Part shown: one piece after another, positions 36,640 through 48,252 of the stretch
Numbering within the stretch: the first letter of the stretch is position 1
Layout: each line of letters starts with the position of its first letter
From: Liquidambar formosana
Taxonomy: Eukaryota > Streptophyta > Magnoliopsida > Saxifragales > Altingiaceae
DNA: 64,000 bases
NCBI GenBank assembly: GCA_039720395.1
Contig: CM077821.1
Span: forward strand, 41,476,792-41,540,791
Reading direction: 5' to 3'
Program-made: the position numbers and the translations under genes
The notes under the pieces: model-generated
Databases searched by the model: none
Told to the model about the DNA's origin: nothing
The model's input: the letters and a program-made list of their open reading frames with translations, nothing else

Positions 36640-37048
36640 TGCGCGGACTTATGTAGAATCCTATTATTATCAGGTGCACCTGACCAATTAGGTTAGGTGC
36701 AGAAGATCTCACTGTTGAAATAAATGAAGGGTGAGGATGCATCTTGGATTAAAAAAATCCGGAACTCTCTTTAAACCCAACCCAATTGGAGCGGGTGAAC
36801 CTAATCCACCACAGTTACAAGAAACAAACAGCCTAAAGCGTCTGACCCTCCCTTCTCCTCGCCTCTCAACTCGTGCCCTAGAATAGTAGAATAGTAGAAT
36901 CGAGAAGTTGCTATTGAGCTGAAGTCTCTCGTCATCGTTGCACTGTCATGATTGTACACATCTCACCGTCGCCATATTTTTTCCACATTCAAATAAATCG
37001 GATCATTTTGCATTAGGCGCGCATCCCATGCCACGTATCATGCCCACA

Positions 37049-37155
37049 CCACCTGCAATGTCAGTATTGATATAAGTTATATCAGTATATACTTATCTGA
37101 TCATATCAAGTTTACCTGATCATCATCTTCAATATAATCACGTAAGCACATCCTC
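37049..37155 (-). mobile_element. Fragment of TA-type foldback MITE
   Basis: GCAATGTCAGTATTGATATA followed by AGTTATATCAGTATATACTT matches the right end of copy A with several changes. It lies immediately left of copy D. Confidence 0.5.
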
Positions 37156-37325
37156 GATATGATCAGGTAAGCACATGCTGACATAACTTATATTAACACT
37201 TACATTGGGAATTGTACCTTGTGCATTAGTGGGATATGAGGTACATGGGACCAATGCAATGGGTATAACCCTCAATGCATAGTACTGATATAACTTATAT
37301 CAACACGTGCTAATAGGAACATAAC
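37156..37325 (+). mobile_element. TA-type foldback MITE, copy D
   Basis: A 170 bp copy in the orientation of copy B, with GATCAGGTAAGCACATGCTG at the left, CAATGCAATGGGTATAACCC in the centre and CAACACGTGCTAATAGGAAC at the right. The right end abuts a (TA)n run at 37326-37345. Confidence 0.75.
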
Positions 37326-37342
37326 TATATATATATATATAT

Positions 37343-37800
37343 ATAGAACACGTGCGTTGCACGTAAATATTTATAAATAATATTAATTATACAAAATAAT
37401 AAATACGTAAAGATTTTATATTTTTTTCATAAAAGATAAAGTTTAAAATTCAAAAGTACATTTTTTTTTTTTAATATCAAAATTGTCAACAAACAATTAA
37501 AAACTCTTTAGATATACATTCAGAAATTTTTTTTCTTCATAAAACAGAATATTTAAAGAGTTTATATTTATATATATTATCACATAACTTGATAGTTGCT
37601 CTAGGAAAAAGAATTTGAGTAAAAATTTAATTTTAATTTGTTAAGAGTTTGAGTTAAAATCTAACTTTCATTTGTTACCAAATGATAAAAATGTTTATTA
37701 TGTGTTTCAATTAAAGGAAGGGTAAATATGTATATTTTTTTTAAAATAAGGGTATATTGATCGTTCAAAAGTTTTTTTGAAATTCAGCCTTTTATAGGTA
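37343..37800 (-). mobile_element. Helitron-like fragment, truncated
   Basis: Read on the minus strand, it has a 3' hairpin ACGTGC/GCACGT near 37345-37362 but lacks the CTAGT end. Its other end (CCTTTTATAGGTA, 37788-37800) matches the 5' terminus of the two Helitrons nearby and is cut by the next element. Confidence 0.55.
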
Positions 37801-40767
37801 ACTAGTTAGTGCACACGTGCGTTGCACGTGAATCACTTTTTAAAAACTTGCCAACAAAAAACCAATAAGCTCTTCTTATAACATATTGAATTAGATAACT
37901 CATATTTCCGTATTAAATTAGCTATTTCTGCAAAAATGGACGAAACAAAATGAAAAGATTAAAATCTATTTGGACCTTATCAAAAAAAGGGAAAAAAAAA
38001 ATCTATTTGGAAATAAAAATTCACATAAGAAAAAACATCTCACTAAGTGATAGGCAGGGAGTCTTGCATGTCCTGCATATATAACATATTTGATATCCTC
38101 CAAAACCTTTATCAATGCCCTTAGGTTGAGATTGAAGTGTAATAGAAATTCTTGATTTGAGCATCAATAAAGAGAATTGATCTACATGATGCTCTCATTC
38201 TTTTGCTAAGATTTCCACAATGGGAGAAACTTGATTAGTCAAGAAAAATAGACCTCACAAGCATAACTAAGAAATAGTTGGGTGCTCACATGCATCACAT
38301 ACCCCAAGCAAAATATTACTACTGCATAAACACAAAACTCTACAAGCTCAAATACATATAGTCACATATGATCCATACTCTATACAATTTAATAGAAAAT
38401 ATATTATAAAAAGGCCTACCATCAATATTTAAGAATCCAAATGAATCAAAATTATAAACAATAGTCTTCTAGGCTTACAACTGATGCATCCTGAAAAACA
38501 TCAAATTTAGATTCAAAATAATTTCAAAAAGCTAAAAATATTTAATCCTTCAATTGGATGCCAAAAAAACATGGGAAACACAACCAAATTTTAAAATGGA
38601 AGTTGAGAAATTTTATAGTTTATGAACTTTCGTTGACAAATGTCAGTATTTAGATAATTCTTGCTAGAGGGGGTCAAAAACGAATTGGGGACTCAACATT
38701 GTTGAGAAATGTCAAATATATCTGATATTTAATTCTTCTCTTTTTTTTCTTTCTTTTTTTTTTTTTTTTTCCTTCTTGTTTTGCAAGTTGATTTGTGATT
38801 TTTGCTTTGATGAAGCCCAAAATTTGTTTTTTTGATTTTTTATGTTTAAGTTTGTCTTTTATGAGCATTTTCATTGTTGGGTTTGTCTTGTTTGTATTGC
38901 TATTTACATGTAGTTATGTTGATCTAGTTGATCCTATAATAACATAACTTCAAAACTTATTTCCTAAGTGGCTTATATAATTTCCTTTCTTATTTGAAAT
39001 AAATTAGTAGAAGGCCCTAACACAGGTTCAATGAATATGAAAAAATTAACAATGAAGCTCATAAAATCAATCTTAGAGAATTAAAATTTTCTTACTATTA
39101 AAGCCGTTGGGGCATTTTGTCAAACACTTCCTTTGTGAATTTCATACTGCTGGCCTTAATTCTTCTTATTTTTTACATAAGCAATTATACGATTCTCTAA
39201 TCATCCAATGTTGTCACATGAGGAGATTCTGGTTATGATGATTGGGATAGTGGTTATGATGGTTGGGGTAGTGTGGCATTTTATTCAAGCAATGAATATA
39301 TGAGATGAAATAGATTTTAACAAATCTATTTATCTAAACAACCTCTACTGGAACAACTGGAGCCAAAGGCAATGTGAGAGACATACCACGTCAAGTGGGA
39401 CTCGACACTGCCATTGTGAACAAACCATAAATTAAGCATAACATAAATTCCTCTTCCATGAGGGATATGAGAATATTGAATCAATTTCCCTACAAAATAA
39501 AGCACTATGAATGCAAAATAAACAAATTTTTATTTAACTACAACAAAATATTAAAATTTGATTTGATTTTTTATTATAGAAAATGTATAAACTTCAATCA
39601 ATATAAACATATAAAACCCAATTATAGACATGAAATACTTGAATTTTTGTTAACAACTATACCGAGGATTATTCAGCAAAGGCTTTAGAATATCTAGCGC
39701 TGGCCAAATACGATTCATAAATAAGTGAGAGAAGGGTATAGAACCTTTTTCTAATTAAAAAATAAAAAAAATTATGGTTATTTAATGAAACTTTTATTGT
39801 ACTGGAGAAACTTTTTTTATTTTATTTTATATGCTACTATTTGTCCATATATATATATATATGTATGGCTAGGAAAATCATTCATATATTCACTAAACAG
39901 AGAAAAAACAGAAAACAAAGAAGCTAAACCTCCAAAACATGGAACAGACCCTATAGAAGACCTCCGGGTCAACTCCACTATACCCTATATTCTACATGCT
40001 TCTATAATAGCGTAAGACAGAGTATGGGGAGGGAGGAAGCCTTCAAAGGATGTTCTTAGGGACAATCTTGCCATGGCATGGGCTACCCTGTCGAGTGCTT
40101 TCGGCACGTTTCCAGAGCTAAGGCCAGGGAAACATTTAAAACTTTGAACGACATCAAAGACAATCCTTCAATCTCCCATGAGCACTTGTTTGGGCTCTAA
40201 ATACTGGAAACCATATTAAGGGCATCTCCTCCTAACATAAAAGAGAAAGAGAAGAAAGAAGGAAAGAGGAGAGCATACGGAAGATGGATATAAAACAATA
40301 TTAAACGTTGTTTTTGTTTTAATTATACTATGTAAGTATGTAATACGTTTCTTTTTAAAGTTTTCAATTAATGAATAAGGGTAAGAGTGCCGATATAGAT
40401 TTAAGTGAGAGTAAATAAGTGAATCAAAAGTTTTTCAAAGATTCAACCTTTTATAAGTAGTATAGATATAGGAATTATAGTTTTCATTTCCTTTGAATTT
40501 CTGTTTGTGTTTCATATATTAAGGTATGTGTTTTAGAATATATTAAAGTATGTGTTTTAAAATTATAGTTTCCATATTCCTATATATTTGGTATGTGTTT
40601 TAGAACATATTAAGGTATGTGTTTTAGAATTATAGTTTTCATATTGCTATATTTCCTGTATATGCAAAAGGGTGGGTAGTTGTGTATTTAAAAATTAAAA
40701 TAAGGATATACTAGTCAATCAAAAGTTTTTCTTACATTCATCTTTTTATAGGTAGTATAGATATAGA
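37801..40767 (-). mobile_element. Helitron-like non-autonomous element(s)
   Basis: On the minus strand the 3' end is CACGTGC-AAC-GCACGTG (7 bp stem, 3 nt loop), then TGCACTAACTAGT, as in Helitrons (hairpin ~10 nt before CTRRT). The 5' end reads TCTATATCTATACTACCTAT and continues like the 57827 end of the second element. Another 5'-end-like sequence at 40440-40466 suggests two elements in tandem. No Rep/helicase gene is visible. The A|T insertion context (A at 37800, T at 40768) fits. Confidence 0.65.
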
Positions 40768-40771
40768 TATA

Positions 40772-41418
40772 TGTGCGGGGTTAATTCCCGTACGTTGGAT
40801 GCTGCTTTCTTCCGAGCGGAGCTGCGCCTTCACCAATGGTCTTGCCTGCACACAACGAACACACCATAAAGGGATGACCGGAGGGAGTCCGGTCGTCACC
40901 TCTCCGATGCTCAAGTCAATAGACTGTATCTAGCCCAAGGGAGGGTTTTAGACTAGGGTTTTGTGTACCGCTTACCTTCACTAGGCTTAGAACTGTTCTA
41001 TTTATATCTGTACCTTTATCTAACCATGGTTAGATAGCGGTTTTCCTCTGGTTGAGCTTAACCTGGGTTCAATTGATCACTGTGTGACTAGGGTCAAAGC
41101 TGACCATAGTCAGATTTGAACCATAATTAGAATAACTGCCTGCCCGCCTGTTACGCAATTAGTTGTTTCACTCACGTGTTTCCTCTTGCAGGGCTTGAAT
41201 CTGTTTACTCATTTCAGTTTGTGATCAAAGGAGTTCGAGTTGACTTAGCTGTTACGGTTTGGTCATTCAGATCCTGGCCTTCAGCTCGGGGAATAAAGGC
41301 TAATGACAGTTTACCGTGCTGATATTCTTTGAGCTCGTGACTTTTATCTTCTGTGTTGCCGGAACTACCAGTTCGCGATTTAGAAAGGCAAATGTTCAGC
41401 CCGGGATTTATCCACACA
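40772..41418. mobile_element. Solo-LTR candidate
   Basis: A 647 bp block, richer in GC than its flanks, starts TGTGCGGGGTTAATTCCCG and ends CGGGATTTATCCACACA, so it has TG...CA termini. ATATA lies on both sides (40767-40771, 41419-41423), but the flanks are TA-rich, so this 5 bp duplication is weak evidence. No internal retroelement domain is seen. Confidence 0.4.
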
Positions 41419-41447
41419 ATATATATATGTGTGTGTGTGTGTGTATG

Positions 41448-41619
41448 GTTATGTTCCTATCAACACATGTTGATATAAGTCATATTAGCATCATGCATTG
41501 GGAGTTGTACCCCTTGCATTAGTTCAATGCATCTCATATCTCACTAATTTACAAAGTATAACTTCCAATACCAATGTTAATATAAATTATATCAGTACGT
41601 GCTTACCTGATCATCATCC
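41448..41619 (-). mobile_element. TA-type foldback MITE, copy E
   Basis: A 172 bp copy in the orientation of copy A, starting GTTATGTTCCTAT and ending TACCTGATCATCATCC. A GT/TA tract lies on the left and (TA)n on the right. Confidence 0.75.
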
Positions 41620-42247
41620 TATATATATATATATATATATATATTTCAATTTTTGGGTTGGGCCCGGAGCGGGCCGAGCATAGGAATGGACAGATGGTCG
41701 CGGGTCGGTTATTCTAGTTTACGGAATTTTGAGATATAATGACGGTCTATAAATTGCAGAGCGGAGGCTTTTTCGCACCATCAGCTGTTCACTACTGCAG
41801 CAGCTCTGCAATTTCTTCAGATAAGCATATACCAAAGGCAGGTTTTTTTCCCGGCGAAACCCCATATGTTTCCGGCGCCGGCGACAACAGTAAATGACAA
41901 CATCTCATAGTGGTAAGCTAAAAAATACTATATATATAGATGTATATATTACTATATCAGTTTGATTTCTTACTTTTATTTTTCTTTCTTCCTTGATATA
42001 TTATTAGTTTGGAAACCCATTACTTTGATGTAAAAACCCTTGTTTTCTTATGATATAGAATGGATGTATCATGTATGCCTGTAAACTACAACTAGGGTTC
42101 TGGAAATTATTTTTGTTCGGAAACTTTTATGCTGAAAATTTAGGTAAATAAGTCTGAAATCCGAATTTTGTTAATTTGGCCAAATATTTTATATATATAT
42201 ATATAATTTTGGGTTATCACGTTGACATAGTAAATGCATTGATAACT

Positions 42248-42361
42248 AGGCCTCTGGGACTAGCGTAGTGGTGAGGGAGGGAGGGTTAAAGGGTAGGATT
42301 AGGATAGGTATGTTAGGGGTTCAAACCCCTCCAATTGTACACCAAAAAAAAAAAAAAAAAA
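42248..42361 (+). mobile_element. tRNA-derived SINE with poly(A)
   Basis: It begins AGGCCTCTGGGACTAGCG, has box A-like TAGCGTAGTGG and box B-like GGTTCAAACCC (42328-42338), and ends in a long A run. Exact 12 bp duplications GCATTGATAACT flank it (42236-42247, 42362-42373). The intact duplication and tail point to a recent insertion. It is transcribed with, and probably spliced out of, the FolB leader. Confidence 0.85.
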
Positions 42362-42878
42362 GCATTGATAACTGACCTCTCGAAATAATTTTCTAATATT
42401 GTCCTCCCATTGTCTGAGGCTAGAATTTGAGGAAGAAAAAAAATAAAAAATGGAAAACATTTTTTAACAAAATTTGAATTTGTGGGACAATGTGGGAAAG
42501 TGGGAAAAGTTTTGGCCCTGATCTTTTACTGTGTTTGCATTTAAATCCATATGTTATGTTCATGTCCAAGCAAGATAGGTTCTATATGCTGATTTGTGAT
42601 GGGCACCAAAGGATGGACATCATATACTATTGTCTATTGGGAATAATGCCAAGTCCTTGTATTTTTTGTATAGAAGTGTTATGTTGTTACCCTACAAGAC
42701 ACATTACCCTCATCTGTTATGCCAACAGGTTCTAGAGTTTTTTAAATAATAATAATAATAACTCTTTCATTGAACAATGATATCAATTGTAAGAGGAGAA
42801 TTGAAGATAGTTTCTACATGCTGGTTTTTGATGGGCATGTGAGGATGCACAAGCATGCGTATTCAACTGGGATCTGGG

Positions 42879-43144
42879 ATGATTGTGAGGAATTGGAGAG
42901 AGATTTTTGCTTCAAAGGCTATCAAAAGCAGAGCTGTTGGGAGCCATTTATATCCTCCTTGAGTTGTGATCTTTCTTTTGTTGTCTGTATTCTATGTGAG
43001 GGTTTCTTGTGTTTTTGCTGGCTCCTTTTGGCTTGTTGTTTGGGCTGGTCTTGGGTTCTGTTGTGTAATTTTGGCTTCCTTGTTGGACTCCTTGTCCAAT
43101 TTGTATTCTTCTTTTTGATCAATACAATTTCTCTTATAAAAAAA
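42879..43144 (+). mobile_element. 5'-truncated LINE 3' end
   Basis: The segment ends TGATCAATACAATTTCTCTT then ATAAAAAAA, the style of plant L1 3' ends. It is flanked by AACTGGGATCTGGG on both sides (42865-42878, 43145-43158), a 14 bp duplication as expected for target-primed insertion. The open frame across it is not a gene. Confidence 0.7.
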
Positions 43145-43800
43145 AACTGGGATCTGGGTGGATCCGTGTTCAGGTCAAAATTATATTTCCTGCTTGGGTG
43201 GGAAACGCTTCCTCTTTTTTTTTGTTAGAATTTGATTTTCAGTTGCTTAGATTTTTAAGGAGGAACCCTTGCGGGGACTTTTCTATTAACTTTAGACCTA
43301 AAGGATGGCTAATTAATAGCATAGACAGAATTTAGTAGTTAACTTGGAGTGCCATGGTAAAAGGATGCTTTTTGGAAGTTATGGAGATAATGTGGCTAGT
43401 TTATTTGGGCAATTGGGCCGATTAGAACCATAACCAGTGTGGAATTTGGGTCCTTTGTTTGAGTGTCATGACACAAGATTTATTCCTGATCCCAGTGAGT
43501 CATAATTATTTAGTGCATGATGATAGAATTTAATTCTAATGCTTTATGGAGCACGCCATTAGGGAGAGACTACCAATGAATCAAAAGAGCACAAATCTTG
43601 ATGCTGGTTTGAAATTGTAATCAGGTTTCTTGCAGATGGTGGTGTGATAGTTTCCACAACGCTGGTTATGAATTTAGTTATTTCACATTTTACCGATTTA
43701 AGAATAAGTATGTTCTTTGAATCATCTATATATCCAAGTAAACATAATTATTTCACATTTTATTTCTCAACTCATGAAATGATTCTCTTCAGGAGCAACG

Positions 43801-44561
43801 ATGGATGATGACAAAATGATGAAAGGAGACAAACTTATACTGAGGGGGTTGAAGTTTCATGGGTTTCATGGGGTGAAGCCAGAAGAAAGGAAGCTAGGTC
43901 AGAAGTTCTTGGTAGATGTAGATGCTTGGCTGGATCTTCGGGTGGCTGGTAAATCTGACAACTTGGCAGATACTGTCAGTTATACTGATATTTACCGGTG
44001 AGCAATTTATTACCCATGAACAAGTCACATATCAATTTGAGTAATGGGACTCCCTACAATTGCTTTGGAGTTTAAAAGTTCATCATGGTATTCCAGGGCT
44101 CTGGTCACTACTTAATTATGATTCCCACTACGTGCTCTCAAACTCACTCAACCCTTAATAACTACAAAATCATTCCTGATAATTGATGGGAACATGTCTT
44201 CCAATAATGAAATAAATTCACCTGGCCCAATTGATTTCTATTGTCTAGCTTTACCTTGAAAATTGTTATGTTGATATTATATTTTCATGTGCTTGCTTGT
44301 ATATGTCCTTCCAACAATACATTCCTTTTGATGATTTGAGTGGGTTAAACTGGCAGCATAGTTAGGGAAGTTGTGGAAGGACCGCCCCAGAATCTCTTAG
44401 AGTCCGTTGCTCAACTCATTGCATCTACCACTCTAACCAAGCACTCCCAGATATCTGCCGTTCGTGTGATGGTTGGGAAGCCTCATGTTGCGGTTCATGG
44501 CCCTGTCGACTACTTGGGTGTTGAGATTTTCAGATACAGAAGCATTGATGTACAAAAATAA
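43801..44561 (+). CDS. FOLB: Dihydroneopterin aldolase (folate biosynthesis)
   Basis: Converts 7,8-dihydroneopterin to 6-hydroxymethyl-dihydropterin and glycolaldehyde in the pterin branch of folate synthesis; in plants the enzyme is considered cytosolic. Two exons, 43801-43997 and 44357-44561, join CG|C (Arg) in frame and give 133 aa, matching plant FolB length. There is no targeting peptide. Family landmarks are GLKFHGFHGVKPEERKLGQ with the conserved Glu (28/29), NLADTVSYTDIY with the catalytic Tyr61, NLLESVA with the pterin-binding Glu81, and VRVMVGKP with catalytic Lys107. All key residues are present. An ATG with GAGCAACG just upstream follows a good acceptor, supporting the start. The gene is convergent with uL22m, about 970 bp away. 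Confidence 0.95.
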
Positions 44562-45527
44562 ACTTTTATAACTTACATTTTGCACCGTTGTCCCAATTGT
44601 GTTTGTTGGAAGTTGGATCATTTTCTTGTTAAATTGCTAGTTTGAAACAGTGCTGGCTTTAGTTGTTCTTTATTTCTGTCAAGTGATCATACTTACAGGT
44701 TGGTTTTTTGAATGAGTGCTGACAATGTAACAAGCTTGTGACCAAACTTTTTGGAAAGCCCAACCAAGACAATTCTCATAGGATTGAGCTCAGGGCATCC
44801 ACTTCAGTTCTTCACGACCACAAGTTACCACTAGCCTTTGTCGAGCTGAGTGAAGTTGTATGTTTCTTTGTGAATGTAAGGCGCCTTCCATGCTAAGCAT
44901 CCTCCAAGAACGCTAAGGCAATCGCAATAGTGTTGAGGCAACATCAACATGCATTACGTGCCTAAAACAGGGGACGAGCTTGGCTGGGATAGCATAAATC
45001 CGAATTTACATGACTTTTCCGCCATGCAGATTCAATAATTAAAAACTGTAGAAGCAGTTTACATGTGCAAGCCAAACATTATTGTAGGAAGCCCGGTGGA
45101 ACTTTGACAAGTCAAATTAGAAATGACTTTGCGTTTGCTTCAGTTGGGAAGAATTAGATGCCCTGGTAGGCCTCTGGTTGGATCTCAGAAAGAACGAGAA
45201 AGGTAAGGAAAATGCCAAGGATAGAAATCCCATTTAAGCAATTTTCAGCATTTGCCTTTCCTTCCTTCCAAGAGCCAAACAGAGCCCAAAAGAAAGGGTA
45301 TAGAACAAGAAAGCTTGTTCCACCAAAAGTTCACTCAACAAAAACATTCTACATTTAAGCACTTCAAAACCACATGCAGCCATTTATTTAAGGCTGAAAC
45401 AAGGTTGCTCTTGGTCCTTCACACTTCTACAAGACTATTTCTACTAAAATAAGAAAACAAAGGAAAGGGTTCTCCCGATTCAACAAGACCTTATGCTAAT
45501 ATGTGAAAGCATAAGAGGGGGGACTTC
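44562..45527. other. Convergent intergenic region
   Basis: This holds the 3' regions of FOLB (+) and uL22m (-). No further gene, repeat family or RNA gene is evident. Confidence 0.5.
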
Positions 45528-48200
45528 TCACGAAGTCATACCACTTGTTGCACTACTGTTTGCTTTGGATTTGCGCCCCCAAATTGGAGTGGTCTCAATA
45601 AGCTTATGTGGTATAAGCTGCCTTTCCCGCTTTGTCAGCTTGCGGAAATTGCTCACTCTCAGCCTGGCTATCTTGGCCTCCTCTTCAGGGGTCAACTCCC
45701 TTAACACCACTGTCAGTCTGCACTCTGGTCTCTCTTTTATTCCATGCTTTCCTCTAGCATGATAGGAAATTCTCTTTCTAAAGAATCCCTTTCCAAGGAA
45801 TGCCTCAGCTGGAAGGAAAGAGAAAGTGTATGATAAGCAGTGTACAAATAAAAATAAGAAAAAATTTAGAAGCTCAATTGCATTATTTACCAACAAGAAG
45901 ACGATCTGGATCCAACCCATGATTATGGGTTGCATTTGCCCGGGCTGAGTGTATGACCTACAAAGCATATATTCTGTCATTTTTTCCATGAAGTAATAAA
46001 TGTATTAGAAACCAAAGGGGCTTAGCCTATGTACATGAGACATATACAAGCACTAGCCAACAACCCTTAACTAGAGCATAAGGAGCCTACAAAAAGAACA
46101 AAAGAGGGACTATGCCCAACCATATGGCTACATAACCAACAAAAAGGGATTTTAACAAAAACAGACTTTAAATCAACTAAAGAAACTTCCACCCCTTCAA
46201 AAGTTCTAGAGTATCTTCTTTCCAAATGCACCAAAGAAGCGCATGTGGTTCCATTTTCCAAACAAAATTTGCATCCTTACTTCCCACCTTAATCCACGAC
46301 CCCAATGCAAGGTCATGAGTAGAAGAAGGTAAGACCCAATGAACCCCAAAGCATATACTCTATCATATAGTGCAGAAATTCTGCTGTTCTCAGCAAAAGC
46401 AAGAAATTCTTAATCTTTACAAAATTTTGAATACATCTTCAAGGATCAAATAGTATACAATGTTCCATATAAATCAGACATGATAACATATCAGCATTGG
46501 GCATGGATCATATGTGCTAGGACAATCTCAAAACCAAAAATGCTTAAGAATCCAAACATTTTACTCCCTCAATGATGAGTGTAACTTTTTGAAATAACAC
46601 TCCCTGAATATTCCTCTTTGAAATAATTTACTCAAGGTAAGCATAAAATACTAATGTTCATCACTAAGGCCCTGTTTGGGTTAGCTGCAGCTTTAGCTTT
46701 TAGGCATAATCAGAAGAGAATCAAAAGTCGTTGAAAGAAAGAGGATATGATTGGTATTTTTGTTTCACGCATTATAACATGGAGGGCACAATTGTCATTA
46801 CCAAAAGTTTCATTAAAAGGTTATCTGATTCCCACAAAACTTTTCCACCAAAGCTGGGAGGACCTTGCTTCTACTAAAATCACTTTTACAACCCACAAGG
46901 ACAAATCATCCAAACAGGTCCGAAAAGTGATTTTGGGCCATATAAGTGCCTGTTTGGGATAGCTTCAGAGTAGAATCAGAAGTAGAATCAGAAGCTGAAT
47001 CAGAATCAGGGGGGAGGCAGCTTGAGTAAATTGGCCTCAAAATCTCTTTTGGGCTTACAATCACTTTTTTCACTTTTTATCCAAACACTCTTAAAAGTGA
47101 TTATGGGCCATCAGAAGAGATTTTGGGCCTCCCAGAATCTCATCCAAACAGGCACTAAGTTATTTTAAGCCACCAGGAAGCTTATCCAAACAGGCCTTAA
47201 GCTGATGCACAGTATAATTGCACAACTGGTATAAGAGGTTCTATTTGTACCGAGCTGACAAACATTATAATTACATAACTGGTGCATTTTATAAAGTTTA
47301 TTTTGTCAGCTTGGTAAAATTATAATAATCCTAGGGCTTTAAGATGAATATTAGAGAGAAGATAGTTCCTTGCAACAAAAGTATATTTTTTATTACCCCA
47401 TAGAACAATTCTACTGATTTCAAATTAGAAATATACTTTGATCAATTCAAACTTTCTGAGGTCAACAGAGTGAACAGTCATCTCACCTGATAGACAGTTT
47501 TTGCAGCTCGCTTTACAGTCACTTGTAACTGCAACAATGCATCTTCAACACGCATGCCACGAACTAATGCAGCCACCAGATTGACCTTCTTAGGACTCTG
47601 CAACAACCCAGCATGTTAAAAATAATCAAAAAGTGTGCAGAAAATAAATAAAATAAAATTTATCGATTGTAATACAATTTAGACATCACAACAGCTGAGG
47701 CACACCAGCATAAAACATTTGAAGGCCCATATCAAAAAACCTCAATGAAAATTTTCAACATGCTCTCCTAGTTGGAACCACCAAAGTATATCATGCTCTT
47801 TCAAGCAGTTAAATTTGGAAAAATAAGCCAAACGAAATTATCAATGGCTAGGATTCTTAGCAGCCAACTTGGGTGCAAAAACATCAATTTTAGCTTTTAG
47901 TTACACGGTTTGTTGTGACACTACATGATAATGAAACAAGTTAACTTTTGATTTCCATAACATTTAATCTGGAGGGCTGGGATGGGTCTAGGTTCCATTT
48001 TTACCGCTGCCTCGGAGTGTCCATTGAGCCAGGCTGAGATAGGCAAAGGTCTGCCTGAGCTCCTTGCCTATCTCAGCCTAAGATGTGAAGGGACATTCCA
48101 CGCTCAGCTCAGTTGGACTTAAGCAGCCTCCAACCCAACTCGCCTAAGCCATTCACACTCCCCTCTCTTCTCAATCCAAAATAATAATAATAATAATAAT

Positions 48201-48252
<52 letters not shown>

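Larger units (their letters stand above)
41760..43800 (+). promoter_or_regulatory. Probable FolB 5' leader with intron
   Basis: A GC-richer exon-like segment (about 41760-41912) ends ATAGTG|GTAAGC, a strong donor. An acceptor CTCTTCAG ends at 43792, eight bases before the FolB ATG. The implied leader intron (41913-43792) contains a SINE and a truncated LINE. The transcript structure is inferred only from splice-site quality. Confidence 0.4.

Noticed and set aside
42770..43228. 152-codon plus-strand frame
   Set aside because: It crosses the target duplication and body of a truncated LINE, so it is not one gene.
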